DNA of 64,000 nt from the NCBI RefSeq assembly GCF_029227915.1, contig NC_079875.1:2232001-2296000 (forward strand). The letters are read 5' to 3'. This DNA comes from Hydractinia symbiolongicarpus (lineage: Eukaryota; Cnidaria; Hydrozoa; Anthoathecata; Hydractiniidae). The notes under the pieces are model-generated. The model was given only the letters and a program-made list of their open reading frames with translations. It ran no database searches and was not told where the DNA came from. The position numbers and the translations under genes are program-made. Of this stretch, positions 38,522-49,500 are shown in pieces (the stretch's first letter is position 1; the number at the start of each line of letters is the position of its first letter).

Positions 38522-41500
38522 AAAGAAAGTACCCTGTGAGTAAACTCATTTCCAAAACGGTTTTTTAAATTATCTTTTCACCACTAAAACGCATGAGACT
38601 TGTAGTTTTTAAAAATGTTTTCATTTTTGTTGAGACGCTGAATAAAAGGAGTTTAATCGCCGGCAAACGAAAATCTGCAATTTCCCGTAAATCCCGGACT
38701 CGGCCCGTATAGTCAAAAGTATACAAAGAAAGTACCCAGTGAGTAAACTCTTTTCCCGAACGATTTTTTAAATTATTATTTTACCACTATAGCCCATGAG
38801 ACTTGTAGTTTTTAAAAATGTTTTCATTTTTGATGAGACGCTGAATAAAAGAAGTTTAATCGCCGGCAAACGAAAACCAGCGATTTTCCGTAAATCCCGG
38901 ACTCGGCCCGTATAGTCAAAAGTATACAAAGAAAGTACCCAGGGAGTAAACTCATTTTCCGAACGATTTTTTAAATTATTTTTTCACCACTAAAACGCAT
39001 GAGACTTGTAGTTTTCAGAAATGTTTTCATTTTTGATGAGACGCTTAGCGAAAGTGGTTTAATCGCCGGCAAACGAAACCCCGCGATTTCCCGTAAATCC
39101 CGGGCTTGGCCCGTATAGTCGAATGTATACAAAGAAAGTACCCTGTGAGTAAACTCATTTCCAAAACGATTTTTTAAAATATCTTTTCACCACTAAAACG
39201 CAGGAGACTTGTAGTTTTCAAAAATGTTTTCATTTTTGATGAGACGCTGAATAAAAGGAGTTTAATCGCCGGCAAACGAAAACCTGCAATTTCCCGTAAA
39301 TCCCGGACTCGGCCCGTATAGTCAAAAGTATACAAAGAAAGTACCCAGGGAGTAAACTCATTTCCCGAACGATTTTTTAAACTATTATTTCACCACTAAA
39401 ACCCATGAGACTTGTAGTTTTCAGAAATGTTTTCATTTTTGATGAGACGCTTAATGAATGTGGTTTAATAGCCGGCAAACGAAAACCCGCGATTTCCCGT
39501 AAATCCCGGACTCGGCCCGTATAGTCAAAAGTATACAAAGAAAGTACCCAGGGAGTAAACTCATTTCCCGAACGATTTTTTAAATTATTATTTCACCACT
39601 AAAGCCCATGAGACTTATAGTTTTCAGAAATGTTTTCATTTTTGATGAGACGCTTAATGAATGTGGTTTAATAGCCGGCAAACGAAAACCCGCGATTTCC
39701 TGTAAATCCCGGGCTTGGCTTGTATAGTCGAATGTATACAAAGAAAGTACCCTGTGAGTAAACTCATTTCCAAAACGGTTTTTTAAATTATCTTTTCACC
39801 ACTAAAACGCATGAGACTTGTAGTTTTCAAAAATGTTTTCATTTTTGATGAGACGCTGAATAAAAGGAGTTTAATCGTCGGCAAACGAAAACCTGCGATT
39901 TCCCGTAAATCCCGGACTCGGCCCGCATAGTCAAAAGTATACAAAGAAAGTACCCAGGGAGTAAACTCTTTTCCCAAACGATTTTTTAAATTATTATGTC
40001 ACCACTAAAGCCCATGAGACTTGTAGTTTTTAAAAATGTTTTCATTTTTGATGAGACGCTGAATAAAAGAAGTTTAATCGCCGGCAAACGAAAACCCACG
40101 ACTTCCCGTAATCCCAGACTCGGCCCGTATAGTCAAAAGTAAACAAAGAAAGTTCCCAAGGAGTAAACTCATTTCCCGAACGATTTTTTAAATTATTTTT
40201 TCACCACTAAAACGCATGAGACTTGTAGTTTTCAGAAATATTTTCATTTTTGATGAGACGCTTAGTGAAAGTGGTTTAATCGCCGGCAAACGAAAACCCG
40301 CGATTTCCCGTAAATCCCGGGCTTGGCCGTATAGTCGAATGTATACAAAGAAAGTACCCTGTGAGTAAACTCATTTCCAAAACGATTTTTTAAATTATCT
40401 TTTCACCACTAAAAAGCATGAGACTTGTAGTTTTCAAAACTGTTTTCATTTTTGATGAGACGCTGAATAAAAGGAGTTTAATCGCCGGCAAACGAAAACA
40501 TGCGATTTCCCGTAAATCCCGGACTCGGCCCGTATAGTCAAAAGTATACAAAGAAAGTACCCAGGGAGTAAACTCATTTCCCGAACGATTTTTTAAGTTA
40601 TTATTTCACCACTAAAGCCCTTGAGACTTGTAGTTTTCAAAAATGTTTTCATTTTTGATGAGACGCTTAGTGAAAGTGGTTTAATCGCCGGCAAACGAAA
40701 ACCCGCGATTTCCCGTAAATCCCGGGCTTGGCCGTATAGTCGAATGTATACAAAGAAAGTACCCTGTGAGTAAACTCATTTCCAAAACGATTTTTTAAAT
40801 TATCTTTTCACCACTAAAAAGCATGAGACTTGTAGTTTTCAAAAATGTTTTCATTTTTGATGAGACGCTGAATAAAAGGAGTTTAATCGCCGGCAAACGA
40901 AAACATGCGATTTCCCGTAAATCCCGGACTCGGCCCGTATAGTCAAAAGTATACAAAGAAAGTACCCAGGGAGTAAACTCATTTCCCGAACGATTTTTTA
41001 AGTTATTATTTCACCACTAAAGCCCTTGAGACTTGTAGTTTTCAGAAATGTTTTCATTTTTGATGAGACGCTTAATGAATGTGGTTTAATAGCCGGCAAA
41101 CGAAAACCCGCGATTTCCTGTAAATCCCGGGCTTGGCCCGTACAGTCGAATGTATACAAAGAAAGTACCCTGTGAGTAAACTCATTTCCAAAACGGTTTT
41201 TTAAATTATCTTTTCACCACTAAAACGCATGAGACTTGTAGTTTTGAAAAATGTTTTCATTTTTGATAAGACGCTGAATAAAAGAAGTTTAATCGCCGGC
41301 AAACGAAAACCTGCGATTTCCCGTAAATCCCGGACTCAGCCCGTATAGTCAAAAGTATACAAAGAAAGTGCCAATGGGATTAAACTCTTTTCCCGAACGA
41401 TTTTTTAAATTATTATTTCAAAACTAAAGCCCATGAGACTTGTAGTTTTTAAAAATGTTTTCATTTTTGATGAGACGCTGAATAAAAGAAGTTTAATCGC

Positions 41501-43794
41501 CGGCAAACGAAAACCCGCGATTTCCCGTAAATCCCGGACTCGGCCCGTATAGTCAAAAGTATACAAAGAAAGTACCCAGGGAGTAAACTCATTTTCCGAA
41601 CGATTTTTTAAATTATTTTTTCACCACTCAAACGCATGAGACTTGTAGTTTTCAGAAATGTTTTCATTTTTGATGAGACGCTTAGCGAAAGTGGTTTAAT
41701 CGCCGGCAAACGAAACCCCGCGATTTCCCGTAAATCCCGGGCTTGGCCCGTATAGTCGAATGTATACAAAGAAAGTACCCTGTGAGTAAACTCATTTCCA
41801 AAACGATTTTTTAAAATATCTTTTCACCACTAAAACGCAGGAGACTTGTAGTTTTCAAAAATGTTTTCATTTTTGATGAGACGCTGAATAAAAGGAGTTT
41901 AATCGCCGGCAAACGAAAACCTGCAATTTCCCGTAAATCCCGGACTCGGCCCGTATAGTCAAAAGTATACAAAGAAAGTACCCAGGGAGTAAACTCATTT
42001 CCCGAACGATTTTTTAAACTATTATTTCACCACTAAAACCCATGAGACTTGTAGTTTTCAGAAATGTTTTCATTTTTGATGAGACGCTTAATGAATGTGG
42101 TTTAATAGCCGGCAAACGAAAACCCGCGATTTCCCGTAAATCCCGGACTCGGCCCGTATAGTCAAAAGTATACAAAGAAAGTACCCAGGGAGTAAACTCA
42201 CTTCCCGAACGATTTTTTAAATTATTATTTCACCACTAAAGCCCATGAGACTTATAGTTTTCAGAAATGTTTTCATTTTTGATGAGACGCTTAATGAATG
42301 TGGTTTAATAGCCGGCAAACGAAAACCCGCGATTTCCTGTAAATCCCGGGCTTGGCCCGTATAGTCGAATGTATACAAAGAAAGTACCCTGTGAGTAAAC
42401 TCATTTCCAAAACGGTTTTTTAAATTATCTTTTCACCACTAAAACGCATGAGACTTGTAGTTTTCAAAAATGTTTTCATTTTTGATGAGACGCTGAATAA
42501 AAGGAGTTTAATCGTCGGCAAACGAAAACCTGCGATTTCCCGTAAATCCCGGACTCGGCCCGTATAGTCAAAAGTATACAAAGAAAGTACCCAGGGAGTA
42601 AACTCTTTTCCCAAACGATTTTTTAAATTATTATTTCACCACTAAAGCCCATGAGACTTGTAGTTTTTAAAAATGTTTTCATTTTTGATGAGACGCTGAA
42701 TAAAAGAAGTTTAATCGCCGGCAAACGAAAACCCACGACTTCCCGTAATCCCAGACTCGGCCCGTATAGTCAAAAGTATACAAAGAAAGTTCCCAAGGAG
42801 TAAACTCATTTCCCGAACGATTTTTTAAATTATTTTTTCACCACTAAAACGCATGAGACTTGTAGTTTTCAGAAATGTTTTCATTTTTGATGAGACGCTT
42901 AGTGAAAGTGGTTTAATCGCCGGCAAACGAAAACCCGCGATTTCCCGTAAATCCCGGGCTTGGCCGTATAGTCGAATGTATACAAAGAAAGTACCCTGTG
43001 AGTAAACTCATTTCCAAAACGATTTTTTAAATTATCTTTTCACCACTAAAAAGCATGAGACTTGTAGTTTTCAAAAATGTTTTCATTTTTGATGAGACGC
43101 TGAATAAAAGGAGTTTAATCGCCGGCAAACGAAATCATGCGATTTCCCGTAAATCCCGGACTCGGCCCGTATAGTCAAAAGTATACAAAGAAAGTACCCA
43201 GGGAGTAAACTCATTTCCCGAACGATTTTTTAAGTTATTATTTCACCACTAAAGCCCTTGAGACTTGTAGTTTTCAGAAATGTTTTCATTTTTGATGAGA
43301 CGCTTAGTGAAAGTGGTTTAATCGCCGGCAAACGAAAACCCGCGATTTCCCGTAAATCCCGGGCTTGGCCGTATAGTCGAATGTATACAAAGAAAGTACC
43401 CTGTGAGTAAACTCATTTCCAAAACGATTTTTTAAATTATCTTTTCACCACTAAAAAGCATGAGACTTGTAGTTTTCAAAAATGTTTTCATTTTTGATGA
43501 GACGCTGAATAAAAGGAGTTTAATCGCCGGCAAACGAAAACATGCGATTTCCCGTAAATCCCGGACTCGGCCCGTATAGTCAAAAGTATACAAAGAAAGT
43601 ACCCAGGGAGTAAACTCATTTCCCGAACGATTTTTTAAGTTATTATTTCACCAATAAAGCCCTTAAGACTTGTAGTTTTCAGAAATGTTTTCATTTTTGA
43701 TGAGACGCTTAATGAATGTGGTTTAATAGCCGGCAAACGAAAACCCGCGATTTCCTGTAAATCCCGGGCTTGGCCCGTACAGTCGAATGTATAC
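38522..43794. repeat. Higher-order repeat: 13-mer of about 2,637 bp, two copies
   Basis: Units are 38522-41157 and 41158-43794. Shared marks include CTCATTTTCCG, TTTTAAAATATC, ACGCAGGAGAC, ACTTATAG, TTTAATCGTCGG, GTAATCCCAGACTCGG with GTTCCCAAGGAG, GGGCTTGGCCGTATAG (1 bp lost) and TAAAAAGCATGAG. A third copy starts at 43795 (TTTTGAAAAATG) but is cut off by the 804-bp block. The copies show more differences than the 11-mer units, so this expansion is probably older. Confidence 0.88.
40347..41157. repeat. Nested 405-bp dimer duplication inside the 13-mer
   Basis: Dimers 40347-40751 and 40752-41157 both carry TAAAAAGCATGAG, GAAAACATGCG, TTAAGTTATTATTT and GCCCTTGAG, and are preceded by GGCTTGGCCGTATAG. 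The same nested pair recurs in the second 13-mer unit at 42984-43388 and 43389-43794. The dimer duplication therefore came before the 13-mer duplication. Confidence 0.85.
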
Positions 43795-44597
43795 AAAGAA
43801 AGTACCCTGTGAGTAAACTCATTTCCAAAACGGTTTTTTAAATTATCTTTTCACCACTAAAACGCATGAGACTTGCAGTTTTGAAAAATGTTTTCATTTT
43901 TGATGAGACGCTGAATAAAAGGAGTTTAATCGCCGGCAAACGAAAACCTGCGATTTTCCGTAAATCTCGGACTCGGCCCGTATAGTCAAAAGTATACAAA
44001 GAAAGTACACAGGGAGTAAACTCTTTTCCCGAACGATTTTTTAAATTATTATTTCACCACTAAAGCCCATGAGACTTGTAGTTTTGAAAAATGTTTTCAT
44101 TTTTGATGAGACGCTTAATGAAAGAGGTTTAATCCCCGGCAAACGAAAACCCGCGATTTCCCGTAAATCCGGGCTTGGCCCGTGTAGTCAAAAGTATACG
44201 AAGAAAGTACCCAGGGAGTAAACTCATTTCCCGAACGATTTTTTATATTATTTTTTCACCACTAAAACGCATGAGACTTTTAGTTTTCAAAAGTGTTTTC
44301 ATTTTTTATGAGACGCTGAATAAAAGAAGTTTAATCGCCGGCAAACGAAAACCCGCGATTTCCCGTAAATCCCGACTCGGCCCGTATAGTCAAAAGTATA
44401 CAAAGAAAGTACCCAGGGAGTAAACTCATTTCCCGAACGATTTTTTAAATTATTTTTTCACCACTAAAACGCATGAGACTTGTAGTTTTCAGAAATGTTT
44501 TCATTTTTGATGAGACGCTTAGTGAAAGTGGTTTAATCGCCGGCAAACGAAAACCTGCGATTTCCCGTAAATCCCGGGCTTGGCCCGTATAGTCGAA

Positions 44598-44605
44598 TGT
44601 ATACA
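44598..44605. other. 8-bp palindrome TGTATACA at the monomer junction
   Basis: TGTATACA reads the same on both strands and sits just before the AAAG anchor. A-type junctions usually keep all 8 bp. B-type junctions (AAAAGTATAC) keep only GTATAC. Junctions after C monomers read GTTTAC and lose the symmetry. Confidence 0.85.
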
Positions 44606-44619
44606 AAGAAAGTACCCTG

Positions 44620-44631
44620 TGAGTAAACTCA
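44620..44631. other. Dyad TGAGT-AA-ACTCA
   Basis: Five-base arms with a 2-base centre. This form is characteristic of A-type entries (CTGTGAG). B-type entries (AGGGAG) shorten it to GAGT-AA-ACTC, and C copies (AAACTGA) break it. Confidence 0.85.
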
Positions 44632-44641
44632 TTTCCAAAAC

Positions 44642-44662
44642 GATTTTTTAAATTATCTTTTC
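44642..44662. other. AT-rich tract of the monomer
   Basis: A run of T6, AAATTA and T4, almost without G or C, is present in every copy between the ACG and CACCACTA landmarks. The downstream half is one of the more variable places in the monomer: TATCTTTT, TATTATTT, TATTTTTT, TGTTTTTT and TATTTTCT all occur and help to define the classes. The length is nearly constant, with rare 1-bp losses such as at about 2884 and 9167. Confidence 0.85.
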
Positions 44663-44691
44663 ACCACTAAAACGCATGAGACTTGTAGTTT

Positions 44692-44713
44692 TCAAAAATG
44701 TTTTCATTTTTGA
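44692..44713. other. 22-bp dyad: TCAAAAATG / TTTT / CATTTTTGA
   Basis: The left arm is TCAAAAATG, the spacer TTTT and the right arm CATTTTTGA. The nine base pairs are perfect. Every monomer has this element. A-type copies are usually perfect (also 3932-3953, and 891-912 with spacer CTTT). B copies have one mismatch (TCAGAAATG). A frequent third form has TCAAAAGTG, and C copies keep a shortened version (CCAAAAATG with CATTTTTAA). The right arm and spacer are almost invariant. The element could form a hairpin or cruciform, or bind a dimeric protein; the sequence alone does not decide. Confidence 0.9.
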
Positions 44714-44737
44714 TGAGACGCTGAATAAAAGAAGTTT

Positions 44738-44765
44738 AATCGCCGGCAAACGAAAACCCGCGATT
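44738..44765. other. Dyad AATCGC-(16)-GCGATT
   Basis: Six-base arms flank a 16-base loop containing GGCAAACGAAAACC. It is intact where the copy has TTTAATCGCC and CGCGATTT or TGCGATTT. Copies with TTTAATAGCC (the AATGAATGTGG sub-variant) lose it, as do the D copies with TTTAGTCG and GCCATTT. Confidence 0.75.
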
Positions 44766-44777
44766 TCCCGTAAATCC

Positions 44778-44790
44778 CGGGCTTGGCCCG
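44778..44790. other. Short hairpin CGGGC-TTG-GCCCG
   Basis: Five GC pairs close a 3-base loop. It is present wherever the tail reads CCCGGGCTTGGCCCG, and GGGCGTGGCCCG copies (58.1, 59.1, 62.6 and 63.8 kb) keep the stem. CGGGCTTGTCCCG, typical after C copies, keeps four pairs with a 5-base loop. B-type tails with GGACTCGGCCCG lose it. Confidence 0.8.
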
Positions 44791-46525
44791 TATATGTATA
44801 TAAAGAAAGTACCCAGGGAGTAAACTGATTTCCCGAACGATTATTCAAATTATTTCTGCACCACTAGAACGGAGGAGACTTGTAGTTTCCAAAAATGTTT
44901 TCATTTTTAATGAGACGCTTAATGAAAGAGGTTTAATCCCCGGCAAACGAAAACCCGCGATTTCCCGTAAATCCGGGCTTGGCCCGTGTAGTCAAAAGTA
45001 TACGAAGAAAGTACCCAGGGAGTAAACTCATTTCCCGAACGATTTTTTATATTATTTTTTCACCACTAAAACGCATGAGACTTTTAGTTTTCAAAAGTGT
45101 TTTCATTTTTGATGAGACGCTGAATAAAAGAAGTTTAATCGCCGGCAAACGAAAACCCGCGATTTCCCGTAAATCCCGACTCGGCCCGTATAGTCAAAAG
45201 TATACAAAGAAAGTACCCAGGGAGTAAACTCATTTCCCGAACGATTTTTTAAATTATTTTTTCACCACTAAAACGCATGAGACTTTTAGTTTTCAGAAAT
45301 GTTTTCATTTTTGATGAGACGCTTAGTGAAAGTGGTTTAATCGCCGGCAAACGAAAACCTGCGATTTCCCGTAAATCCCGGGCTTGGCCCGTATAGTCGA
45401 ATGTATACAAAGAAAGTACCCTGTGAGTAAACTCATTTCCAAAACGATTTTTTAAATTATCTTTTCACCACTAAAACGCATGAGACTTGTAGTTTTCAAA
45501 AATGTTTTCATTTTTGATGAGACGCTGAATAAAAGAAGTTTAATCGCCGGCAAACGAAAACCCGCGATTTCCCGTAAATCCCGGGCTTGGCCCGTATATG
45601 TATATAAAGAAAGTACCCAGGGAGTAAACTGATTTCCCGAACGATTTTTCAAATTATTTCTGCACCACTAGAACGAAGGAGACTTGTAGTTTCCAAAAAT
45701 GTTTTCATTTTTAATGAGACGCTTAATGAAAGAGGTTTAATCCCCGGCAAACGAAAACCCGCGATTTCCCGTAAATCCGGGCTTGGCCCGTGTAGTCAAA
45801 AGTATACGAAGAAAGTACCCAGGGAGTAAACTCATTTCCCGAACGATTTTTTATATTATTTTTTCACCACTAAAACGCATGAGACTTTTAGTTTTCAAAA
45901 GTGTTTTCATTTTTGATGATACGCTGAATAAAAGAAGTTTAATCGCCGGCAAACGAAAACCCGCGATTTCCCGTAAATCCCGACTCGGCCGGTATAGTCA
46001 AAAGTATACAAAGAAAGTACCCAGGGAGTAAACTCATTTCCCGAACGATTTTTTAAATTATTTTTTCACCACTAAAACGCATGAGACTTGTAGTTTTCAG
46101 AAATGTTTTCATTTTTGATGAGACGCTTAGTGAAAGTGGTTTAATCGCCGGCAAACGAAAACCTGCGATTTCCCGTAAATCCCGGGCTTGGCCCGTATAG
46201 TCGAATGTATACAGAGAAAGTACCCTGTGAGTAAACTCATTTCCAAAACGATTTTTTAAATTATCTTTTCACCACTAAAACGCATGAGACTTGTAGTTTT
46301 CAAAAATGTTTTCATTTTTGATGAGACGCTGAATAAAAGAAGTTTAATCGCCGGCAAACGAAAACCCGCGATTTCCCGTAAATCCCGGGCTTGGCCCGTA
46401 TATGTATATAAAGAAAGTACCCAGGGAGTAAACTGATTTCCCGAACGATTTTTCAAATTATTTCTGCACCACTAGAACGGAGGAGACTTGTAGTTTCCAA
46501 AAATGTTTTCATTTTTAATGAGACT

Positions 46526-49500
46526 CTTAATGAAAGAGGTTTAATCGCCGGCAAACGAAATACCACGATTTCCCTAAATCCTGGGCTTATCCTGTATAGT
46601 CGAATGTTTACAAAGAAAGTACCCTGTGAGTAAACTCATTTCCAGAACGATTTTTTAAATTATCTTTTCACCACTAAAACGCATGAGACTTGTAGTTTTC
46701 AAAAATGTTTTCATTTTTGATGAGACGCTGAATAAAAGGAGTTTAATCGCCGGCAAACAAAAACCCGCCATTTCCCGTAAATCCCGGACTCGACCCGTAT
46801 AGTCAAAAGTATACAAAGAAAGCACCCAGGGAGTAAACTCTATTCTCGAACGATTTTTTAAATTATTTTTTCACCACTAAAACGCATGAGACTTGTAGTT
46901 TTCAGAAATGTTTTCATTTTTGATGAGACGCTTAGTGAAAGTGGTTTAATCGCCGGCAAACGAAAACCCGCGATTTCCCGTAAATCCCGGGCTTGGCCCG
47001 TATAGTTGAATGTATATAAAGAAAGTACCCAGGGAGTAAACTGATTTCCCGAACGATTTTTCAAATTATTTCTGCACCACTAGAACGAATGAGACTTGTA
47101 GTTTCCAAAAATGTTTTCATTTTTAATGAGACGCTTAATGAAAGAGGTTTAATCGCCGGCAAACGAAATACCACGATTTCCCTAAATCCCAGGCTTGTCC
47201 CGTATAGTCGAATGTTTACAAAGAAAGTACCCTGTGAGTAAACTCATTTCCAGAACGATTTTTTAAATTGTTTTTTCACCACTAAAACGCGTGAGACTTG
47301 TAGTTTTGAAAAGTGTTTTTATTTTTGATGAGACGCTGAATAAAAGAAGTTTAATCGCCGGCAAACGAAAACCCGCGATTTCCCGTAAATCCCGGACTCG
47401 GCCCGTATAGTCAAAAGTATACAAAGAAAGTACCCAGGGAGTAAACTCATTTCCCGAACGATTTTTTAAATTATTTTTTCACCACTAAAACGCATGAGAC
47501 TTGTAGTTTTCAGAAATGTTTTCATTTTTGATGAGACGCTTAGTGAAGTTGGTTTAATCGCCGGCAAACGAAAACCCGCGACTTCCCGTAAATCCCGACT
47601 CGGCCCGTATAGTCAAAAGTATACAAAGAAAGTACCCAGGGAGTAAACTCATTTCCCGAACGATTTTTTAAATTATTTTTTCACCACTAAAACGCATGAG
47701 ACTTGTAGTTTTCAGAAATGTTTTCATTTTTGATGAGACGCTTAGTGAAAGTGGTTTAATCGCCGGCAAACGAAAACCTGCGATTTCCCGTAAATCCCGG
47801 GCTTGGCCCGTATAGTCGAATGTATACAAAGAAAGTACCCTGTGAGTAAACTCATTTCCAAAACGATTTTTTAAATTATCTTTTCACCACTAAAACGCAT
47901 AAGACTTGTAGTTTTTAAAAATGTTTTCATTTTTGATGAGACGCTGAATAAAAGAAGTTTAATCGCCGGCAAACGAAAACCCACGACTTCCCGTAACTCC
48001 CAGACTCGGCCCGTATAGTCAAAAGTATACAAAGAAAGTTCCCAAGGAGTAAACTCATTTCCCGAACGATTTTTTAAATTATTTTTTCACCACTAAAACG
48101 CATGAGACTTGTAGTTTTCAGAAATGTTTTCATTTTTGATGAGACGCTTAATGAAAGTGGTTTAATTCCCGGCAAACGAAAACCCGCGATTTCCCGTAAA
48201 TCCCGGGCTTGGCCCGTATAGTCGAATGTATACAAAGAAAGTACCCTGTGAGTAAACTCATTTCCAAAACGATTTTTTAAATTATCTTTTTACCACTAAA
48301 ACGCATGAGACTTGTAGTTTTCAAAAATGTTTTCATTTTTGATGAGACGCTGATTAAAAGAAGTTTAGTCGCCGGCAAACCAAAACCCGCCATTTCCCGT
48401 AAACCCCGGACTCGGCCCGTATAGTCAAAAGTATACGAAGAAAGTACCCAGGGAGTAAACTCATTTCCCGAACGATTTTTTATATTATTCTTTCACCACT
48501 AAAACGCATGAGACTTGTAGTTTTCAAAAGTGTTTTCATTTTTGATGAGACGCTGAATAAAAGAAGTTTAATCGCCGGCAAACGAAAACCCGCGATTTCC
48601 CGTAAATCTTGGACTCGACCCGTATAGTCAAAAGTATACAAAGAAAGTACCCAGGGAGTAAACTCATTTCCCGAACGATTTTTAAAATTATTTTTTCACC
48701 ACTAAAACGCATGAGACTTGTAGTTTTCAGAAATGTTTTCATTTTTGATGAGACGCTTAGTGAAAGTGGTTTAATCGCCGGCAAACGAAAACCCGCGATT
48801 TCCCGTAAATCCCGGGCTTGGCCCGTATAGTCTAATGTATACAAAGAAAGTACCCTGTGAGTAAACTCATTTACAAAACGACTTTTTAAATTATCTTTTC
48901 ACCACTAGAACGAATGAGACTTGTAGTTTCCAAAAATGTTTTCATTTTTAATGAGACGCTTAATGAAAGAGGTTTAATCGCGGGCAAACGAAATACCACG
49001 ATTTCCCTAAATCCCAGGCTTGTCCCGTATAGTCGAATGTTTACAAAGAAAGTACCCTGTGATTAAACTCATTTCCTGAACGATTTTTTAAATTGTTTTT
49101 TCACCACTAAAACGCGTGAGACTTGTGGTTTTTAAAAGTGTTTTCATTTTTGATGAGACGCTGAATAAAAGAAGTTTAATCGCCGGCAAACGAAAACCCG
49201 CGATTTCCCGTAAATCCCGGACTCGGCCCGTATAGTCAAAAGTATACAAAGAAAGTACCCAGGGAGTAAACTCATTTCCCGAACGATTTTTTAAATTATT
49301 TTTTCACCACTAAAACGCATGAGACTTGTAGTTTTCAGAAATATTTTCATTTTTGATGAGACGCTTAGTGAAATTGCTTTAATCGCCGGCAAACGAAAAC
49401 CCGCGACTTCCCGTAAATCCCGGGCTTGGCCCGTATAGTCGAATGTATACAAAGATAGTACCCTGTGAGTAAACTCATTTCCAAAACGATTTTTTAAATT

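Larger units (their letters stand above)
44605..44801 (+). repeat. Reference A-type monomer (197-bp variant)
   Basis: This is a clear A-type copy. It has the entry CCCTGTGAGTAAACTCA, then CCAAAACG, an AT-rich stretch ending in TATCTTTTCACC, ACGCATGAGACTTGTAG, an unmismatched 22-bp dyad, GCTGAATAAAAGAAG and CCCGGGCTTGGCCCG. It is 197 rather than 203 bp because 6 bp are missing in the tail: CCCGTATATGTATATAAAG replaces a tail that normally contains GTTGAA before TGTATATAAAG. It serves as the positional reference for the dyads listed below, because all four are intact in this one copy. Confidence 0.9.
44114..46525. repeat. Higher-order repeat: 4-mer of 804 bp, three copies
   Basis: Units are 44114-44917, 44918-45721 and 45722-46525, each exactly 804 bp. 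The unit is 8 bp shorter than four 203-bp monomers. The loss is explained by one 6-bp deletion (CCCGTATATGTATATAAAG) and two 1-bp deletions (AAATCCGGGCTTGG and AAATCCCGACTCGG). Other marks are CCCGTGTAG, GAGACTTTTAG, TTTAATCCCCGG and AACGGAGGAGAC (AACGAAGGAGAC in the second unit). The copies are nearly identical. One C-class monomer is present per unit. Confidence 0.92.

Noticed and set aside
44720-44760. Internal RNA polymerase III promoter (tRNA-like A and B boxes)
   Set aside because: AAAGTGGTTTAATCG only loosely resembles an A box and there is no GGTTCGANNCC-like B box or cloverleaf.
44724-44790. CENP-B box-like motif on either strand (TTCG...A..CGGG)
   Set aside because: The reverse strand has TTCGTTTGCCGGCG and TTCGGGAAATGAG, but neither has the needed bases at the right spacing.
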